DNA of 19,411 nt from an uncultured Lachnospiraceae bacterium (GCA_900549995.1 URQQ01000080.1:1-19411), one strand, 5' to 3'; shown: positions 7,042 through 14,897, counted from the stretch's first letter. Numbers and translations: made by a program. The notes: a model not told the origin generated them from the sequence alone.

Positions 7042-8118
7042 ATGTTACGGATCGGGATGCTTACAAGCGGCGGTGACTGTCAGGCACTGAATGCGGCCAT
7101 GCGCGGTGTGGTAAAAGGAATCTGTTCGAAAGTGGAAGAAGTGGAAATCTACGGCTTCCGGGATGGATATAAAGGTTTGATTTATGCGAACTTTGAAATG
7201 CTGACTTCGAAGGATTTTTCAGGAATTCTCACAAAAGGCGGGACAATCCTTGGGACGTCAAGACAGCCGTTTAAACTGATGCGGGTTCCGGATGACAAGG
7301 GGCTTGATAAAGTTGAGGCAATGAAACACACGTACCATAAGCTGAATCTGAACTGTCTTGTAATTCTGGGCGGAAATGGAACGCATAAGACGGCGAACAT
7401 GCTCAGGGAAGAGGGATTGAATGTGATCACCCTTCCAAAGACGATCGACAATGATCTCTGGGGGACAGATATGACATTTGGTTTCCAGAGTGCAGTAGAT
7501 ATTGCAACGAATACGATTGACTGTATTCACACAACAGCGACGTCTCACAGCCGTGTGTTTATTGTAGAAGTAATGGGACACAAAGTGGGGTGGGTGACGC
7601 TCCATGCGGGAATTGCAGGAGGGGCAGATATTATTCTGATACCGGAGATTCCGTATGATCTGGACCGTGTAGTCGCATCCATTCAGAAACGTTCTGCAAG
7701 CGGCAAGCATTTTACAATACTTGCGGTGGCAGAGGGGGCGATTTCGAAGGAAGATGCCCAGCTGTCGAAGAAAGAATATAAAGCAAAATTAAGGGATCGC
7801 AAATATCCTTCTGTTGCATATGAGATGGAACAGAAGATCCAGGAGAGAATGCCGGATCAGGAAGTCAGAATTACGATACCGGGCCATACGCAGAGAGGCG
7901 GATCACCGTGTCCATACGACAGGGTCCTTGCAACAAGACTTGGTGCGGCGGCAGCGAAGCTGATCATGAATGAGGAGTTCGGGTACATGGTGGCGATAAA
8001 GAAGGGGGAAACTACAAAAGTTCCGCTGGAAGAAGTCGCTGGCAAACTCAAAGTGGTAGATCCGGGTTCAAGCATCATCGAGGAAGCGAAGCTGACAGGA
8101 ATCAGTTTCGGTGATTAG
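7042..8118 (+). CDS. pfk: 6-phosphofructokinase, GGNGT / PKTIDND subtype
   Basis: A 358-aa phosphofructokinase that phosphorylates fructose 6-phosphate at C1, the committed step of glycolysis. The N-terminal loop MLTSGGDCQALNAAMRG (6-22) binds the phosphate donor. GGNGT (110-114) has Asn112 where E. coli PfkA has Asp103, and Gly113 at the position of Gly104. PKTIDND (132-138) has Lys133 at the Gly124 position and keeps the catalytic Asp136. VEVMGH (176-180) and PGHTQRGG (280-287) follow. Gly at the 104 position usually means ATP use and Asp there means pyrophosphate, so ATP is predicted; the Lys is a feature of the PPi/long-PFK clade. RBS AAAGGA sits 9 nt before the ATG. Only 17 bp separate it from dnaX. 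Confidence 0.95.
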   Translation: MLRIGMLTSGGDCQALNAAMRGVVKGICSKVEEVEIYGFRDGYKGLIYANFEMLTSKDFSGILTKGGTILGTSRQPFKLMRVPDDKGLDKVEAMKHTYHKLNLNCLVILGGNGTHKTANMLREEGLNVITLPKTIDNDLWGTDMTFGFQSAVDIATNTIDCIHTTATSHSRVFIVEVMGHKVGWVTLHAGIAGGADIILIPEIPYDLDRVVASIQKRSASGKHFTILAVAEGAISKEDAQLSKKEYKAKLRDRKYPSVAYEMEQKIQERMPDQEVRITIPGHTQRGGSPCPYDRVLATRLGAAAAKLIMNEEFGYMVAIKKGETTKVPLEEVAGKLKVVDPGSSIIEEAKLTGISFGD

Positions 8119-8135
8119 AAAGGAAAGTGTAACAG

Positions 8136-9704
8136 ATGTCATATATGGCGTTATACCGGAAGTTCAGGCCTTCAGGATTTGAAGGTGTCAAAGGCCAGGA
8201 TCATATTGTGTCAACGCTTAAGAACCAGATCAAGGCTGACAGAATCGGACATGCGTATCTGTTCTGCGGGACAAGAGGAACCGGTAAAACTTCGGTAGCT
8301 AAGATTTTTGCAAAAGCGGTCAACTGTGAACATCCGGTGGATGGGAGTCCCTGCGGGGAATGCAGTATGTGCACGTCCATTGCAGATGGGTCATCGATGA
8401 ATGTGATTGAAATCGATGCCGCATCGAACAACGGTGTGGATAACATCAGAGAAATCCGGGATGAGGTGGCGTACCGTCCGACGGAAGGAAAGTATAAAGT
8501 CTATATCATAGATGAGGTTCATATGCTTTCTATAGGTGCCTTTAATGCACTTCTGAAGACGCTGGAAGAGCCTCCGGAATACGTAATCTTTATCCTGGCA
8601 ACAACTGAGGTGCATAAGATTCCGGTGACGATTCTATCGAGATGCCAGAGATATGATTTTAAGAGAATCAGCATAGATACGATTGCGGCACAGCTTTCGG
8701 ACCTGATGGAAAAGGAAAATGTAGAGACAGAAGAAAAAGCCATCCGCTATATCGCGAAAGCAGCGGATGGTTCTATGCGTGACGCATTGAGTATACTGGA
8801 GCAGTGTATTGCGTTTTACCTTGGAGAGAAGCTGACCTATGACCATGTGCTGGAAGTGACAGGAGCTGTAGACACAGAAGTGTTCAGCAGGCTTTTAAGA
8901 GAAGTGCTGGAAAAGGATGTGGACCGTGTGCTTGCGACGGTCGAAGAACTTGTGATGCAGGGGAGGGAATTGTCCCAGATGGCAGCGGATTTCACATGGT
9001 ATCTGAGGAATCTGCTTCTTGCAAAGAGTTCAGAGAACATGGAAGACGTGCTGGATGTATCTACAGAGAATCTGGCGAGACTGAAAGAAGAAGCTGCTAT
9101 GATTGCGCAGGATGAACTGATCCGGTTTATCAGGATATTCTCGGAGCTGTCTGGCCAGTTAAAATATGCTGCCCAGAAGAGAGTGCTTCTGGAGGTGGCA
9201 TTGATCAAGCTTTGCAGACCTCAGATGGAGGCGAAGCAGGACACCTTATTAGCACGTATCCGCGCGATTGAGGAGAAGCTTGAGAAGGGGATTACAGTGC
9301 AGGAAGCTGCCGCGGCACCGCGGGCTGCAGCGTATGAACCGGCCAGACCTCAGAGTCCGGCACCGTCACTTCCGAAAGCATTGACAGAAGATGTGAAAGC
9401 GGTGGTGAAAGAGTTCCGGCCGATTGCGAATGCGGCTTCTGAACCAATGCGGACATATTTGAAACGGGCAAAATTAAGTGTCGGAGCCCAGGATCAGCTT
9501 CTGATTATCCTTCCGGATGAGCTGAGTTCAGGTCTGGTTGGTACAGAGGAACATAAGGCTGAACTTTCGTCTCTGATCGAGAATAGAATTGGAAAGACGG
9601 TTCAAATCGAAGTGCGTCATGTTGAGGAAGGCCGTCATTTTGAGGATTCTTATGTAGACCTTGAACAGCTGATCCATATGGATATTACTATTGAAGATGA
9701 ATAA
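8136..9704 (+). CDS. dnaX: DNA polymerase III subunit gamma/tau
   Basis: A 522-aa clamp-loader ATPase of the replisome. Walker A GTRGTGKT (45-52), a four-cysteine zinc module (Cys64, Cys73, Cys76, Cys79), Walker B/DEAH-like IDEVH (125-129) and the SRC sensor motif (168-170) are all present. An AAA+ lid and collar region reach to about residue 370. A flexible Ala/Pro-rich linker (about 395-420) then leads to a C-terminal tau-like domain that would contact the polymerase. No A-AAA-AAG slippery site is seen, so the single full-length product is expected. RBS AAAGGAAAG is 8 nt before the ATG. Conserved order dnaX-ybaB-recR follows. Confidence 0.97.
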   Translation: MSYMALYRKFRPSGFEGVKGQDHIVSTLKNQIKADRIGHAYLFCGTRGTGKTSVAKIFAKAVNCEHPVDGSPCGECSMCTSIADGSSMNVIEIDAASNNGVDNIREIRDEVAYRPTEGKYKVYIIDEVHMLSIGAFNALLKTLEEPPEYVIFILATTEVHKIPVTILSRCQRYDFKRISIDTIAAQLSDLMEKENVETEEKAIRYIAKAADGSMRDALSILEQCIAFYLGEKLTYDHVLEVTGAVDTEVFSRLLREVLEKDVDRVLATVEELVMQGRELSQMAADFTWYLRNLLLAKSSENMEDVLDVSTENLARLKEEAAMIAQDELIRFIRIFSELSGQLKYAAQKRVLLEVALIKLCRPQMEAKQDTLLARIRAIEEKLEKGITVQEAAAAPRAAAYEPARPQSPAPSLPKALTEDVKAVVKEFRPIANAASEPMRTYLKRAKLSVGAQDQLLIILPDELSSGLVGTEEHKAELSSLIENRIGKTVQIEVRHVEEGRHFEDSYVDLEQLIHMDITIEDE

Positions 9705-9731
9705 ATTTAACAATAAAAGGAGGATATACCC

Positions 9732-10091
9732 ATGGCAAAACGTGGTGGATTTCCAGGCGGAGGAATGCCTGGCAATATGGCAAATCTTATGAAACAGGCG
9801 CAGAAGATGCAGCGCCAGATGGAAGAGCAGGCGAAGGAGCTTGAAACAAAGGAATTTACAGCAACAGCAGGCGGAGGAGCCGTTGAAGTTACTGTGTCGG
9901 GAAAACGTGAAGTGACGAAGGTAAAACTGGCAGAAGAAGTGGTTGACCCGGATGATATTGAGATGCTGGAAGATCTGATTGTGGCAGCGACGAATGAAGC
10001 GCTCAGACAGGTGGAAGAGGAATCCTCTTCGGCGATGGGCAAACTTACCGGAGGACTTGGAGGCGGATTAGGCGGACAGATGCCGTTCTAA
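9732..10091 (+). CDS. YbaB/EbfC-family nucleoid-associated protein
   Basis: A 119-aa protein of YbaB/EbfC type, a dimeric DNA-binding nucleoid protein. The N terminus is Gly/Met rich, followed by a helical stretch NLMKQAQKMQRQMEEQAKEL (about 18-37) and the core GGGAVEVTVSGKREV with VDPDDIEMLEDLIVAATNEA. The last 15 residues are glycine rich. The ATG 9732 follows AGGAGG (9718-9723) at 8 nt. It lies 27 bp after dnaX and 51 bp before recR, the usual arrangement, in which the protein may assist recombination repair. Confidence 0.95.
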   Translation: MAKRGGFPGGGMPGNMANLMKQAQKMQRQMEEQAKELETKEFTATAGGGAVEVTVSGKREVTKVKLAEEVVDPDDIEMLEDLIVAATNEALRQVEEESSSAMGKLTGGLGGGLGGQMPF

Positions 10092-10142
10092 GCATGTCTT
10101 ACAGATAAAATGACAGTGCCTCAGGCAGGAGCAGGATATAAA

Positions 10143-10739
10143 ATGGATTATTATAGTGGTAAAATTAATGAACTGATTGAAGAACTATCAAGACTCCCGG
10201 GCATAGGGGCAAAGTCAGCCGGAAGGCTGGCTTTTCACATTATTAATATGCCTGGTGAGCAGGTAGAAAAACTGGCAGGCGCAATCGTTTCTGCCAAAAA
10301 AGATGTAAAGTACTGTAAGCAGTGCTGTACCCTTACAGACCGGGAATTGTGTCCGATCTGTGCAAGTGATGAACGTGACCAGAAAACAATCATGGTAGTC
10401 GAGACACCGAGAGATCTTGCGGCCTACGAAAAGACAGGGAAATATAATGGCGTGTATCATGTACTTCACGGCGCAATTTCTCCGATGCTTGGAATCGGTC
10501 CGTCGGACATCCGTCTGAAGGAGCTGATGGAACGGTTAAGAGGAGAGGTTGACGAGGTGATTGTAGCGACGAACTCAAGCCTGGAAGGTGAGACGACAGC
10601 GATGTATATCAGCAAGCTGATCAAACCGACCGGAATTAAAGTCAGCAGGATTGCAAGCGGAGTTCCTGTGGGCGGAGATCTGGAATATATTGATGAGGTG
10701 ACGCTTCTGCGTGCATTGGATGGGAGAACAGAGATTTAG
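10143..10739 (+). CDS. recR: Recombination protein RecR
   Basis: A 198-aa protein, the standard RecR length. It works with RecF and RecO to load RecA on SSB-coated gaps. The helix-hairpin-helix SRLPGIGAKSAGRLAFHI lies at 16-33, the C4 zinc finger uses Cys58, Cys61, Cys70 and Cys73, and the Toprim domain begins at TIMVVETPRD (82-91) with the following VLHGAISPMLGIGP. I chose ATG 10143, with AGGA (10133-10136) six bases upstream, over the ATG at 10110, which would add 11 residues without family support and has no ribosome site. The next gene starts only 12 bp after the stop. Confidence 0.96.
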   Translation: MDYYSGKINELIEELSRLPGIGAKSAGRLAFHIINMPGEQVEKLAGAIVSAKKDVKYCKQCCTLTDRELCPICASDERDQKTIMVVETPRDLAAYEKTGKYNGVYHVLHGAISPMLGIGPSDIRLKELMERLRGEVDEVIVATNSSLEGETTAMYISKLIKPTGIKVSRIASGVPVGGDLEYIDEVTLLRALDGRTEI

Positions 10740-10751
10740 CAGGTGACGGAT

Positions 10752-11852
10752 ATGAAGAAAAGAAAAGTGACATCATCAGATATTGCCCGGGAGGCCGGAG
10801 TATCTCAGTCCACTGTTTCTATGGTGCTGAATAAAAAATATAATGTTTCATTTTCGAAAGAAACAGTGCAGAAAGTGGAAGATGCTGCGAAAAAACTTGG
10901 ATATCAGGTGCCGAAGCACAGACCGAAGAAGGAGAACAGGCAGGAAAAGCTGCTCGTTGTATTCAGCCCGAACCTGACGAATCCTTATTATGTGATGCTG
11001 CTTCAGGGAATTGAGACGAGGGCGAAAGAAGAGGGATACGGACTTTTTGTATGTAACACACAGCGTGACCTTAAGATGGAAGAACAGTATCTTAAGATGA
11101 TGCCTTCTTTAAATCCGTTTGGAATTATATATACATGCAATCCCAGCCATTGCTTTATGGAACTTGTGGAAGAACTGTCCGAGAAAATTCCGATTGCAAT
11201 TATCAATAACCAGAATGAGCATTTGAATGTCGATGCGGTTGAACTTGATAATTCGAAGCTTGGACGGCTGATGGCGAGGCATCTGCTGGGACTTGGGCAC
11301 CGGAAGGTGGCTTATATTACACCGCCCCTTACGACGAGGCAGAAGCAGCGTTCAAAGAGAGTGGAAGGGTTCCTGAAAGAGTTCGATGCTGCAGGACTCC
11401 GGGAGAATGTGGTGATCAAGTCTGCGGACGAGCAGATGGACAGAGATGTTCCGAATTTTGATTCGGAATATAAACTGGGCTATGACCTTACCATGGAACT
11501 TATGCAGGAGGAAGAAGAGCTGACGGCAATTGTAGGCCTGAATGACATGATTGCGTTTGGGATACTCGACGCCCTTCATGAGAAGAAGTACAAGGTTCCG
11601 GGAGATATCTCGGTTATGGGGTGTGATAATACATTGTTTGCAAGGATGAACAGTATTTCCCTGACGACCATTGAGCATTTTGTTGTGTATAAGGGCAGAG
11701 ATGCATGTGACATTATAATGAAGAAAATACGTTCCAGAACTATGAAATATTCGGAAATGGAACCGATCAGTATCTATCATGTGGAATATGAACCAAAACT
11801 GATTGTGAGAAAGACAACCTCCTATGCAAAGACTACAAAAAATAAAAATTAA
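10752..11852 (+). CDS. LacI-family transcriptional regulator
   Basis: A 366-aa regulator. The HTH VTSSDIAREAGVSQSTVSMV covers residues 6-25, then the hinge helix and a periplasmic-binding-protein-like sugar domain starting at LLVVFSPNLTNPYYVMLLQG. Late motifs are VGLNDMIAFGILDAL and GDISVMGCDNT. The start is ATG 10752, because AGGTG (10741-10745) is a ribosome site six bases before it; the GTG at 10743 is part of that site. It lies 12 bp after recR and just upstream of the transaldolase-transketolase operon, so it may regulate pentose or sugar phosphate metabolism; this is position-based inference. No clear terminator follows the gene. Confidence 0.93.
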   Translation: MKKRKVTSSDIAREAGVSQSTVSMVLNKKYNVSFSKETVQKVEDAAKKLGYQVPKHRPKKENRQEKLLVVFSPNLTNPYYVMLLQGIETRAKEEGYGLFVCNTQRDLKMEEQYLKMMPSLNPFGIIYTCNPSHCFMELVEELSEKIPIAIINNQNEHLNVDAVELDNSKLGRLMARHLLGLGHRKVAYITPPLTTRQKQRSKRVEGFLKEFDAAGLRENVVIKSADEQMDRDVPNFDSEYKLGYDLTMELMQEEEELTAIVGLNDMIAFGILDALHEKKYKVPGDISVMGCDNTLFARMNSISLTTIEHFVVYKGRDACDIIMKKIRSRTMKYSEMEPISIYHVEYEPKLIVRKTTSYAKTTKNKN

Positions 11853-12011
11853 TGTATTTGCACAAAATATTAATAATATTCTTTGAGACAATTGTAGTAA
11901 ACCCGTGGAAACACAGCAGAATATTGAAATTCCAACTAATATTTTACGGATAATCAATTAATAATTGCAAAATATTAATACTGAAAATCCATTAATAAAA
12001 AATCATGCCTA
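11853..12011. promoter_or_regulatory. AT-rich upstream region with palindromes and a direct repeat
   Basis: This non-coding stretch is strongly AT rich. It contains a perfect 15-bp palindrome AATATTA-A-TAATATT (11866-11880). A related sequence, TTGCA followed by AAAATATTAATA, occurs near 11859 and again near 11967, about 108 bp apart. Further TAATATT/AATATT copies lie at about 11922 and 11941. The region may bend DNA, bind a regulator or act as an UP-like element for the transaldolase promoter. No gene is seen. Confidence 0.5.
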
Positions 12012-12040
12012 TTGACCAAAACCTATTCAATAGGTATAAT
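12012..12040 (+). promoter_or_regulatory. Strong promoter of the transaldolase-transketolase operon
   Basis: -35 TTGACC (12012-12017), 17-bp spacer, perfect -10 TATAAT (12035-12040). The leader to the ATG is about 77 nt and contains CCCGGA (12062-12067) pairing with TCCGGG (12087-12092) around a 19-nt loop, with no T-run. Confidence 0.9.
12022..12034. promoter_or_regulatory. Candidate operator CCTATT-C-AATAGG in promoter spacer
   Basis: A perfect 6-bp inverted repeat around one base fills most of the promoter spacer. The half site CCTATT also occurs at 12008-12013, upstream of and into the -35 box. A protein bound here would contact RNA polymerase directly or exclude it. The LacI-family protein at 10752 is a candidate, though the site lacks the usual LacI central CG. 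Confidence 0.5.
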
Positions 12041-12124
12041 TTTTCTATCAGAGTAGTTTAACCCGGAAGGTTTCAGAGAGATCGGCTCCGGGCAGGAAAA
12101 CGCCAAATTTAAGGAGGAACTAAA

Positions 12125-12778
12125 ATGAAATTTTTTATCGACACAGCCAATGTTGAGGACATTAAAAAAGCAAATGATATGGGAGTGATCTGTGGTGTAA
12201 CAACGAATCCGTCTTTGATCGCAAAAGAAGGACGTGTTTTCGAAGAAGTAATCGCAGAGATCGCATCTATCGTAGACGGAGCAATCAGCGGGGAAGTAAA
12301 AGCTACCACTGTTGATGCAGAAGGAATGATTGCAGAAGGCCGTGAAATCGCTAAAATTCATCCGAACATGGTAGTTAAAATTCCAATGACAGTGGAAGGT
12401 CTGAAAGCCTGCAAAGCATTAACAGCAGAAGGAATCAAGACCAATGTTACATTAGTATTTTCAGCGAATCAGGCATTGTTGGCAGCTAGAGCTGGTGCAA
12501 CATATGTATCTCCTTTCCTTGGACGTTTAGATGATATTAATACACCGGGAGTAGATCTGATCAGAGATATCGCTGAGATGTTTGATATTCACGGAATTGA
12601 GACAGAGATCATTGCTGCAAGTGTACGTCACACAATGCATGTACATGACTGTGCACTGGCTGGTGCAGATATTGCAACAGTTCCATACAGCGTAATTGAG
12701 CAGATGACAAAACATCCTCTGACAGATCAGGGTATTGCTAAATTCCAGGCTGATTACAGAGCTGTATTCGGAGAATAA
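12125..12778 (+). CDS. tal: Transaldolase, small (FSA/TalC-like) family
   Basis: A 217-aa class I aldolase of the fructose-6-phosphate aldolase/small transaldolase family. Lys85 in VVKIPMT is the Schiff-base lysine, at the same number as in E. coli FsaA. Two residues decide the activity: the position of FsaA Gln59 is Glu57 here, and the position of FsaA Tyr131 is Phe131. Both are the transaldolase state, so it should transfer dihydroxyacetone between sedoheptulose 7-phosphate and glyceraldehyde 3-phosphate rather than use free dihydroxyacetone. AAGGAGG is 7 nt before the ATG. The codons are biased as in highly expressed genes. It shares an operon with both transketolase halves. Confidence 0.93.
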   Translation: MKFFIDTANVEDIKKANDMGVICGVTTNPSLIAKEGRVFEEVIAEIASIVDGAISGEVKATTVDAEGMIAEGREIAKIHPNMVVKIPMTVEGLKACKALTAEGIKTNVTLVFSANQALLAARAGATYVSPFLGRLDDINTPGVDLIRDIAEMFDIHGIETEIIAASVRHTMHVHDCALAGADIATVPYSVIEQMTKHPLTDQGIAKFQADYRAVFGE

Positions 12779-12810
12779 TCCGCTCCGGTATCGTCTGATT
12801 CAGGAAAATA

Positions 12811-12824
12811 AGGCCGGACGGCCT
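12811..12824 (+). other. GC-rich intercistronic hairpin
   Basis: AGGCC-GGAC-GGCCT forms a perfect 5-bp stem with a 4-base loop, between the transaldolase and transketolase genes. No T-run follows, so it is not a terminator. It may protect the upstream mRNA or lower downstream transcription slightly. Confidence 0.5.
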
Positions 12825-12859
12825 GCGAATAGGGAAGAAAAGAGAAACAGGAGGAAACA

Positions 12860-13696
12860 ATGAACAAATTAGAATTACAGAAAACAGCTAATGAAGTTCG
12901 TAAAGGAATTATCACTGCAGTTCACAGTGCAAAATCTGGACATCCAGGCGGATCTCTGTCAGCAGCAGATATTTTCACTTACTTATTTTTTGAAGAGATG
13001 AATATTGATCCGAAGGATCCTAAGAAAGCTGACCGTGACAGGTTCGTATTATCAAAAGGACACTGTGCACCAGGATATTATTCCGTACTTGCGCAGAGAG
13101 GATATTTCCCGGTAGAAGACCTTAAAACACTGCGTCATACAGGTTCATACCTTCAGGGACATCCGGATATGAAACATATCCCGGGTGTAGATATGTCAAG
13201 CGGATCTCTTGGACAGGGGATTTCAGCAGCGGTAGGAATGGCACTTTCTGCAAAACTTTCAGGTGATGATTACCGTGTATATACATTGCTTGGAGACGGA
13301 GAGATCCAGGAAGGACAGGTCTGGGAAGCATCGATGTTCGCAGGGGCACGAAAACTTGACAACCTTGTAGTGATTGTGGATAACAATAACCTTCAGATTG
13401 ACGGATCCATCGAAGATGTATGTTCTCCATACCCGATTGACAAAAAGTTTGAGGCATTTAATTTCCATGTAATTAATATCGATGGAAACAACCTGGATGA
13501 AATTGCAGCTGCGTTTAAAGAAGCAAAAGAGACAAAAGGTATGCCGACAGCAATTATCGCAAAAACTGTTAAAGGAAAAGACGTATCCTTCATGGAAAAT
13601 CAGGCAGGATGGCATGGAGCTGCTCCGAATGACGAGCAGTATGCTGTAGCAATGGCAGATTTAGAAAAGGTAGGTGAATCATTATGTCAGAAGTAA
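12860..13696 (+). CDS. Transketolase, N-terminal (TPP-binding) subunit
   Basis: A 278-aa subunit holding the thiamine pyrophosphate-pyrophosphate domain. His28 (SGHPGGS) and His68 (SKGHCAPG) are in the expected places, and the TPP motif GDGEIQEGQVWEA (145-157) ends with DNNN (174-177). Transketolase moves two-carbon units between sugar phosphates in the pentose phosphate pathway. Full-size transketolase is about 650 aa; here it is split into two genes, common in Clostridia and archaea. AGGAGG precedes the ATG by 4-5 nt. The gene overlaps its partner by 13 bp, so equal synthesis is likely. Confidence 0.95.
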   Translation: MNKLELQKTANEVRKGIITAVHSAKSGHPGGSLSAADIFTYLFFEEMNIDPKDPKKADRDRFVLSKGHCAPGYYSVLAQRGYFPVEDLKTLRHTGSYLQGHPDMKHIPGVDMSSGSLGQGISAAVGMALSAKLSGDDYRVYTLLGDGEIQEGQVWEASMFAGARKLDNLVVIVDNNNLQIDGSIEDVCSPYPIDKKFEAFNFHVINIDGNNLDEIAAAFKEAKETKGMPTAIIAKTVKGKDVSFMENQAGWHGAAPNDEQYAVAMADLEKVGESLCQK

Positions 13697-14622
13697 AGAA
13701 AATTGCAACAAGGGAAAGTTATGGTAATGCTTTAGTTGAACTGGGTGCAAAACATGATGATTTAGTTGTATTAGATGCCGATCTGGCAGCAGCTACAAAG
13801 ACTGGAACATTCAAGAAAGCTTATCCTGAAAGACATATAGACTGCGGAATCGCGGAGAGCAATATGATGGGGATTGCAGCCGGAATTGCAACAACAGGCA
13901 AAGTCCCATTCGCAAGTTCTTTCGCAATGTTTGCGGCAGGACGTGCATTTGAGCAGGTTCGTAACTCTATCGGTTATCCGAAACTGAATGTGAAAATCGG
14001 TGCCACACATGCAGGTATCTCTGTAGGTGAGGACGGTGCAACACACCAGTGTAATGAAGACATCGCTTTGATGCGTACAATTCCGGGAATGGTTGTGATC
14101 AACCCATCGGATGATGTAGAAGCCAAAGCAGCAGTGGCAGCAGCGTATGAGCATCAGGGACCGGTTTATCTCAGATTTGGAAGACTTGCAGTACCGGTAA
14201 TCAATGACAATCCGGATTATAAATTTGAGCTTGGAAAAGGAGTGGTTCTCCGTGAAGGAAAAGATATCACTCTGATTGCAACAGGACTTCCGGTGTCAGA
14301 GACACTTGCCGCAGCTTCAAAACTTGCAGAAGACGGGATCGATGCAAAAGTAATCAACATTCACACGATTAAACCGCTGGATGAGGAACTTATCATTGCA
14401 TCAGCAAAAGAGACAGGTAAAGTTGTGACAATTGAAGAACATTCAGTGATCGGCGGACTTGGCAGTGCTGTGTGTGATGTGTTATCAGAAAAACAGCCGA
14501 CAAAGGTAATGAAGATCGGAATTAACGATACATTCGGTGAATCAGGACCGGCCGTTGAGCTTGTTAAAAAATATGGTCTGGATGCAGACAGTATTTATGC
14601 AAAAGTAAAAGAATTTATGTAA
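13684..14622 (+). CDS. Transketolase, C-terminal subunit
   Basis: A 312-aa subunit with the pyrimidine-binding domain and the C-terminal transketolase domain. Glu58 in DCGIAESNMMGIAAG is the glutamate that activates the TPP pyrimidine ring. AGISVGEDGATHQCNEDIAL and the phosphate-site QGPVYLRFGR follow. IEEHSVIGGLGSAV lies in the last domain. The ATG at 13684 is within the 3' end of the N-subunit gene with a GGTAGGTGA ribosome site. Dehydroxyxylulose-phosphate synthase also shares these domains, but that enzyme is a single chain with different motifs. A terminator follows 12 bases after the stop. Confidence 0.95.
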   Translation: MSEVKKIATRESYGNALVELGAKHDDLVVLDADLAAATKTGTFKKAYPERHIDCGIAESNMMGIAAGIATTGKVPFASSFAMFAAGRAFEQVRNSIGYPKLNVKIGATHAGISVGEDGATHQCNEDIALMRTIPGMVVINPSDDVEAKAAVAAAYEHQGPVYLRFGRLAVPVINDNPDYKFELGKGVVLREGKDITLIATGLPVSETLAAASKLAEDGIDAKVINIHTIKPLDEELIIASAKETGKVVTIEEHSVIGGLGSAVCDVLSEKQPTKVMKIGINDTFGESGPAVELVKKYGLDADSIYAKVKEFM

Positions 14623-14634
14623 GATGATATATTT

Positions 14635-14678
14635 CCGGTTTGGAGTAGAGTGAAATTGCTGCTTCAGACCGGTTTTTT
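14635..14678 (+). terminator. Terminator of the transaldolase-transketolase operon
   Basis: CCGGTTTG (14635-14642) pairs with CAGACCGG (14665-14672) with one G-T wobble. The loop holds an inner AGTAG/CTGCT stem. TTTTTT follows at 14673-14678. The end of the T-run is also the left edge of the next long inverted repeat. Confidence 0.88.
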
Positions 14679-14848
14679 ATTACATAGGCAAGTTCTTCGA
14701 ACTTGCCTATGTAATAAAAAGCCCTCCGGGCAGGATGCACACAATGTGCCAAGGAAAGCTGCTTCGCAGCTGCACATTGGCGCACAAAGTGTACAATTCC
14801 CTCATGAGTGAGGGATTCAGGGAGTTGAAGTGGACTTGTCCACTTTGT
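14674..14848. repeat. Compact block of nested inverted repeats (unknown element)
   Basis: Five hairpins are packed in about 175 bp. (A) A perfect 22-bp inverted repeat, 14674-14695 with 14699-14720, loop TTC. (B) GCCC-TCC-GGGC, 14721-14731. (C) AGCTGC-TTC-GCAGCT, 14757-14771, enclosed by CAATGTGC/GCACATTG (14742-14749, 14772-14779). (D) TCCCTCA-TGAG-TGAGGGA, 14798-14815. (E) AAGTGGAC-TT-GTCCACTT, 14828-14845, whose right arm can pair instead with ACAAAGTG (14784-14791). No open reading frame or transposase lies here. It looks like an interspersed repeat (REP/MITE-like) or a structured RNA. It fills most of the 327-bp gap 14623-14949. Confidence 0.7.
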
Positions 14849-14897
14849 TCATTCATAAAATCTTAAAAAAAATTTCCTTTTATAGAATAGAGGGGAA

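Noticed and set aside
8734..8739. Possible slippery run in dnaX for a gamma-type frameshift
   Set aside because: Only five A then G; not the A-AAA-AAG heptamer, and it lies inside the ATPase region, not before the tau domain.
10110..10142. Longer RecR start at ATG 10110
   Set aside because: No ribosome site; ATG 10143 has one and gives the standard 198-aa length.
10743..10751. GTG start for the LacI-family gene
   Set aside because: The GTG is part of the AGGTG ribosome site serving ATG 10752.
11352..11957. 201-codon minus-strand frame opposite the LacI-family gene
   Set aside because: Shadow of the regulator; residue composition is Cys/His/Phe rich and there is no ribosome site.
12062..12092. 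CCCGGA/TCCGGG stem in the transaldolase leader as attenuator or riboswitch
   Set aside because: A short stem with a 19-nt loop, no T-run and no recognised riboswitch motif.
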